DNA of 64,000 nt from Balneola sp. GTDB lineage: Bacteria; Bacteroidota; Rhodothermia; Balneolales; Balneolaceae. Location of the stretch: positions 124,001-188,000 of the forward strand of contig JAEPNB010000006.1 of assembly GCA_017643645.1 (NCBI GenBank), given 5' to 3'. The notes beneath the pieces are model-generated. The model saw only the letters and a list, made by a program, of their open reading frames with translations. It was not told the origin of the DNA and ran no database searches. Position 1 is the first letter of the stretch, and every line of letters starts with the position of its first letter. The translations under genes were made by a program, and so were the position numbers. Positions 60,496 to 64,000 of the stretch are shown here, in pieces.

Positions 60496-62487
60496 TTAGA
60501 GCTTGGGCAAGTTTACGATAAATTCAGACCCTTTATTTTCTTCTGAAATAACTGTTATTGTTCCATTATGTGCTTCTACAAGTTCTTTACATAACAGCAG
60601 TCCCAAGCCTGTTCCTTTCTCAGACAGAGTCCCTCTTCTTTGCGGTCTGTTATTTTTATCAAAAAGCTGATCTTTAATTTCTGAAGTCATTCCGATTCCG
60701 GAATCTTTAATGCTGACTGCTATAGAATGCCCATTTTCTATTATACCCACTTTTATTTCGTCACCTTTTTCAGAATACTTAATTGCATTCGAGATTAAGT
60801 TCCGGAAAACAGTGGAAAGCATATTGACATCCCCCATAATATGTATATCAGATGACTGCACATTTACAGCTACCTCTTTTTTTGCTGCAGATGTTTCAAA
60901 AATCGAAATGCTATCAGTCAAAAGTTTAGCAATATTTACTTTTTCTTTGTCAACACTAATTTGACCATTCTGAACCCTGATCCAATCAAGCAGATTTTCA
61001 AGTAATTCGTAAGCATTTTTTGAAGATAGATGTACAAGCGATAGAGTCTTTATGCTCTTTTCAATTCTGGCTTTAGTTTTACTTTCTTTTAACTCATCAA
61101 TCAAAAGCTCGATCAATCCATTAATACCGAAAAAAGCCCCTTTTAAATCATGTGCAATAATTGAGTAAAGCTTGTCTCTGGTTTCAGTAAGCCTCAATAA
61201 CTCCTCGTTTTGAGCAATTATTCGTTTCTCATAATTAACCTGCTTACTGATGTCCTGAAATGTACCGCTCAGCCTTACTACATTCCCATCAACTATATGA
61301 GGCTCGCCAATTGCACGCACCCATTTAAAAACCTTTTTTTCTGAAATAAACGGAAGAACAAGATCATATTTTTCGTGATTCATAGTGGCTTTGTTGATAG
61401 CCATCGCAAGCTTATCTCTGCTTTCTCCCGGAAAATGATCCATTCCCTCTTCCAGTATAAGTTCTGATCCTATTTCTTTGTCATGAATTCGGTACACTTC
61501 ATCCGTCCAGGATATCTTTCCTGTTATTAAGTCGAATTCCCAACCACCAACATGTGCCATTTCCTGAGCATTCTCGAACATCAATTCCAGTTTCTTTCTG
61601 GCTGTGATGTCTCTTGAAATCGATTGCAGGCCTATTGATTTACCATCAGGATCCTTAATTGTTGATACGGAACTTTCGAACCAGATATACTCTCCTTTTT
61701 TATTTCGAATTCTGTATCCGGTATTAGTTATAACCCCATTTTCTTCCAATTCTTTTTGGGGATCCGCCATCAACATTTCCAGATCTTCTTTATGGATTAG
61801 ATCAGCATGATTTTTTCCCAATAGCTCCTTATAAGTAAAGCCTAGAATATTCTCTACAGATGGAGATATAAATGTATAAACTCCTTCCATGTTGTGTAAA
61901 CATATCAGATCAGCGCTATTTCTCGAGATCAGTTCAAGCCGTTCATTTTTTTCCTTTAAGGCCTTAACTATTCTAGCTCTCTTTATTGTAGCTGCTACCC
62001 ACTCACTCAAAAGCTTCATCAGGGTAAAATCGGACGGAACAAACCCTCCCTCTTTTGGATTTGGACTCGAAAAATTAATAGTCCCGTATAATTCTCCATC
62101 AATGATTATTGGAATCCCGATATAGGCTTCCAGAGAAAAAGCATTGTAGCAAGGGTGACGCTCATAGGCTGATTCCTTCATATGATTGATCGCAATCACA
62201 TCATCACTTTCCAGCGTTATACTGCAGTAGGTGTTCCCGAGATCGAAAGTTTGGCCCACAGAGAGCCCTGAATCATCCGGAAAGAAATTTCTGATCGTAT
62301 AAGTATCAGACTCTTTTGAAATGGAGCTGATTATGCCTATTTCCATCTCCAATAACTTCGTAGTTAATTCGAGTGCATTATCCAGCTGCTCGTTTAAGCC
62401 TTTTTTTGGCTGAGACGTGATCTGATATAGAAGCTGAAGCCGCTTCTCGGTTTCCCCAAAACCTATTGAAGTGTTATTAGATCTCAA
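60496..62487 (-). CDS. GAF/PAS sensor histidine kinase
   Basis: Soluble sensor kinase of 663 residues. Order: GAF domain at about 15-175 (GLSVGQTFDLGNTYCSITLESDDVIAINHM, YIGIPIIIDGELYGTINFSS), PAS at about 185-300 (NSADLICLHNMEGVYTFISPS) and a second PAS at about 305-420 (VGGWEFDLITGKISWTDEVYRIH). HisKA follows with phospho-acceptor His446 in YSIIAHDLKGAF. HATPase_c has FRNLISNAIKYSEKG (N box), SIKDSGIGM (G1) and EKGTGLGLLLCKEL (G2). It has no membrane helix, so the signal is cytoplasmic, possibly light, redox or a small ligand. No response regulator is adjacent. Confidence 0.94.
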   Translation of the reverse strand: MRSNNTSIGFGETEKRLQLLYQITSQPKKGLNEQLDNALELTTKLLEMEIGIISSISKESDTYTIRNFFPDDSGLSVGQTFDLGNTYCSITLESDDVIAINHMKESAYERHPCYNAFSLEAYIGIPIIIDGELYGTINFSSPNPKEGGFVPSDFTLMKLLSEWVAATIKRARIVKALKEKNERLELISRNSADLICLHNMEGVYTFISPSVENILGFTYKELLGKNHADLIHKEDLEMLMADPQKELEENGVITNTGYRIRNKKGEYIWFESSVSTIKDPDGKSIGLQSISRDITARKKLELMFENAQEMAHVGGWEFDLITGKISWTDEVYRIHDKEIGSELILEEGMDHFPGESRDKLAMAINKATMNHEKYDLVLPFISEKKVFKWVRAIGEPHIVDGNVVRLSGTFQDISKQVNYEKRIIAQNEELLRLTETRDKLYSIIAHDLKGAFFGINGLIELLIDELKESKTKARIEKSIKTLSLVHLSSKNAYELLENLLDWIRVQNGQISVDKEKVNIAKLLTDSISIFETSAAKKEVAVNVQSSDIHIMGDVNMLSTVFRNLISNAIKYSEKGDEIKVGIIENGHSIAVSIKDSGIGMTSEIKDQLFDKNNRPQRRGTLSEKGTGLGLLLCKELVEAHNGTITVISEENKGSEFIVNLPKL

Positions 62488-62627
62488 ACTAATTTCTGAG
62501 CAAAATTAACGGTAATACTACACTACTTTAATTTAGTGATAATTAATATATCAACCATAATGTTTCTTATAGTATGTTTAGTTTCTTTAATTAAAGGGTA
62601 GCTACTAACTAAACTGCTATAAAACAA

Positions 62628-62662
62628 AAAAGCCACATAGATTCAAAATCTATGTGGCTTTT
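62628..62662 (-). terminator. Strong terminator after tRNA-Val
   Basis: A perfect 16-bp stem joins 62628-62643 (AAAAGCCACATAGATT) to 62647-62662, with CAA as loop. T-rich sequence follows on the minus strand. It ends the tRNA transcript about 30 nt past its 3' end. Confidence 0.9.
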
Positions 62663-62691
62663 GGAATTTGGCGTTTGTTATTTAAAACAAG

Positions 62692-62769
62692 TGGTGGGCG
62701 ATGAGGGACTCGAACCCCCGACCCCCTCGGTGTAAACGAGGTGCTCTAAACCAACTGAGCTAATCGCCC
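62692..62769 (-). tRNA. tRNA-Val, anticodon TAC
   Basis: Reads on the minus strand as GGGCGAT TA GCTC...GAGC, then the anticodon stem CCTCG/CGAGG around TTTACAC with TAC, then GGGGG-TTCGAGT-CCCTC and the acceptor 3' half ATCGCCC. The discriminator is A and CCA is encoded, unlike the tRNA-Arg of this window. Total 78 nt including CCA. Confidence 0.97.
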
Positions 62770-62889
62770 TAACAAGGGCGACAAATATATGAACATTTAC
62801 AATGCAGACAAAGAAATATTTCAACAAATATTGATTATTTGGTTAACACTGTTAACTTATGACTGAAAGCTGAACCAAATCCAACTATT

Positions 62890-64000
62890 TTGAAAGATTA
62901 TCCTTTTACTGCAGTACTCGTTGATGGAATCAGAACTCCCTTTTTAAAATCAGGCACAGATTACAACGATCTTATGGCTTATGACCTCGGACGTTATGCG
63001 ATTCAGGGATTATTAGCACGCAATGCTGTTGATCCTTCGAGTATCGACCGGGTCATTATGGGGAATGTCATACAAGAAGTTCGTACCAGTAATGTGGCCA
63101 GAGAAAGTGCTTTAGGTGCAGGCATCCCCAACACAGTCCCCGCGTTTACAATAGCATTGGCTTGTATTTCTTCCAATCAAGCAGTGGCCAGTGGAGTTGA
63201 CCTGATTAGATCCGGACAAGCCAACATCATTATAGCCGGAGGAACGGAAACAATGTCAGACATTCCGGTTCGGTTTAAGAAAAAGTTTCGCCAAAAGGTG
63301 CTGGAAGCACGAAAATATAAATCACCCTTGGATTTTCTGAAATTCTTAAAAGGACTTCGCCCAAAAGACCTTCTCCCTGAACTACCCGCTATTGCTGAAT
63401 TTTCTACCGGAGAAACTATGGGTAAAAGTGCAGACCGAATGGCAGCAAGGTTTGGGGTCTCGCGGAAAGATCAGGATGAATTTGCAATGCGCTCACATCA
63501 TTTAGCGGCAAAAGCTACTCAGGAAGGTCTGCTGGATGATGAAATCTTTCCCGTAAAAGTACCACCAAAATTCTCCGTTGTTAACAATGACAATGGGTTT
63601 CGTGCAGACACTTCGATTGAAAAACTGGCAAAACTAAAACCTGCTTTTATAAAACCTCATGGGACTATTACAGCCGGAAATGCTTCTTTTTTAACGGATG
63701 GTGCATCTGCATCTTTTATCATGGAAGAACAAACCGCACTATCACTTGGGCTAAAGCCGAAAGCATATTTGCGTGAATATAATTTTGTATCTCAGGATCC
63801 TAAAGATGAATTGCTACTCGGTCCTGCATATGCAACACCGAAAGTGCTGGATCAAATGAATCTTAAACTTGAAGATATTGACGTTTTTGAAATTCATGAG
63901 GCTTTTGCCGGTCAGGTTTTATCTGTATTGGCAGCTTTGGATTCCGAGAAATTTGCTAAAGATTCCTTAAGCAGAGCCTCCAAAGTTGGACAAATTCCCA
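62890..64000 (+). CDS. Thiolase (acetyl-CoA acyltransferase, FadI-like), 3' end beyond window
   Basis: Carries out thiolytic cleavage in beta-oxidation. The frame has no ATG before the thiolase fold. The TTG at 62890 gives LKDYPFTAVLVDGIRTPFLKS, matching family N-termini; a TGA is ten codons upstream. Visible motifs are the nucleophile Cys92 in IALACISSNQA, IIAGGTETMSDIPV, and HEAFAGQ with His336, which is the FadI/trifunctional-beta type of NEAFA. About 370 residues are seen of ~435. The pair partner (FadJ) is not in the window. Confidence 0.92.
   Translation, partial: MKDYPFTAVLVDGIRTPFLKSGTDYNDLMAYDLGRYAIQGLLARNAVDPSSIDRVIMGNVIQEVRTSNVARESALGAGIPNTVPAFTIALACISSNQAVASGVDLIRSGQANIIIAGGTETMSDIPVRFKKKFRQKVLEARKYKSPLDFLKFLKGLRPKDLLPELPAIAEFSTGETMGKSADRMAARFGVSRKDQDEFAMRSHHLAAKATQEGLLDDEIFPVKVPPKFSVVNNDNGFRADTSIEKLAKLKPAFIKPHGTITAGNASFLTDGASASFIMEEQTALSLGLKPKAYLREYNFVSQDPKDELLLGPAYATPKVLDQMNLKLEDIDVFEIHEAFAGQVLSVLAALDSEKFAKDSLSRASKVGQIP

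Noticed and set aside
1-64000. CRISPR array
   Set aside because: No regularly spaced identical repeats were seen; the only long repeats are the cdaA-end copies and hairpins.

Overview
The window is AT-rich chromosomal DNA from a Bacteroidota-type bacterium, most likely from the Balneolota/Rhodothermota side. The signs are a SusC/SusD pair, TonB-dependent receptors with carboxypeptidase-like N-termini, a PorV/PorQ protein, and secreted proteins whose C-termini carry the type IX secretion (T9SS) motif NYPNPFNPTT. Many lipoproteins, almost no Shine-Dalgarno sequences and several probable TTG starts fit the same group. The lineage is inferred from these families, not from a marker gene.

Layout. 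1-7.6 kb: an edge-truncated L-2-hydroxyglutarate oxidase, a SusCD uptake pair, a TlpA-like thioredoxin lipoprotein and ahcY. 7.7-11.7 kb: tRNA-Arg, a coiled-coil Mrr-type nuclease, a membrane protein, a tiny basic protein and a PaiB-like protein. 11.7-17.4 kb: a hybrid histidine kinase, sufE, a PAS protein with a cysteine-less LOV-like domain, an FGE-fold lipoprotein and an acyl-CoA dehydrogenase. 17.5-23.1 kb: a T9SS alpha-amylase behind a perfect LacI/cre-type palindrome, then the methylmalonyl-CoA mutase/meaB operon. 23.2-25.5 kb: three unrelated secreted-protein genes separated by displaced copies of the 3' end of cdaA. 25.5-28.9 kb: folP-cdaA, ferredoxin and an ectonucleotide-pyrophosphatase-like lipoprotein. 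28.9-40.5 kb: a six-gene cell-surface operon (two very large secreted proteins, a modular lipoprotein, a TonB-dependent receptor, a PorV/PorQ protein, a beta-propeller lipoprotein). 40.6-49 kb: two arsenosugar-type glycosyltransferases, a small outer-membrane protein, an MBL hydrolase, a DUF349 coiled-coil protein, MscS, CsbD, SixA and a MATE exporter. 49.2-57.4 kb: a forward run with a pseudopilin-like protein, a DUF3822-like protein, rsmD, coaD, an aminotransferase, a GxxExxY nuclease-fold gene between inverted repeats, an AlkD-like protein, DUF1304, DUF1835, a GbsR/MarR regulator, YraN and PlsC. 57.8-64 kb: ergothioneine genes egtB-egtD, a GAF/PAS histidine kinase, tRNA-Val and an edge-truncated thiolase.

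How the genes connect. Acyl-CoA dehydrogenase, thiolase and methylmalonyl-CoA mutase/MeaB point to fatty-acid and propionyl-CoA catabolism. SusCD, the amylase and the six-gene operon point to polymer or nutrient capture at the surface, with T9SS doing the export. Ergothioneine genes, CsbD, MscS and alkylation repair are stress functions. The most unusual structures are the repeated cdaA 3'-end remnants, the six-gene surface operon with an internal hairpin before a TTG start, the cysteine-less LOV domain, the paired operators 93 bp apart before the amylase, and several miniature inverted-repeat elements.
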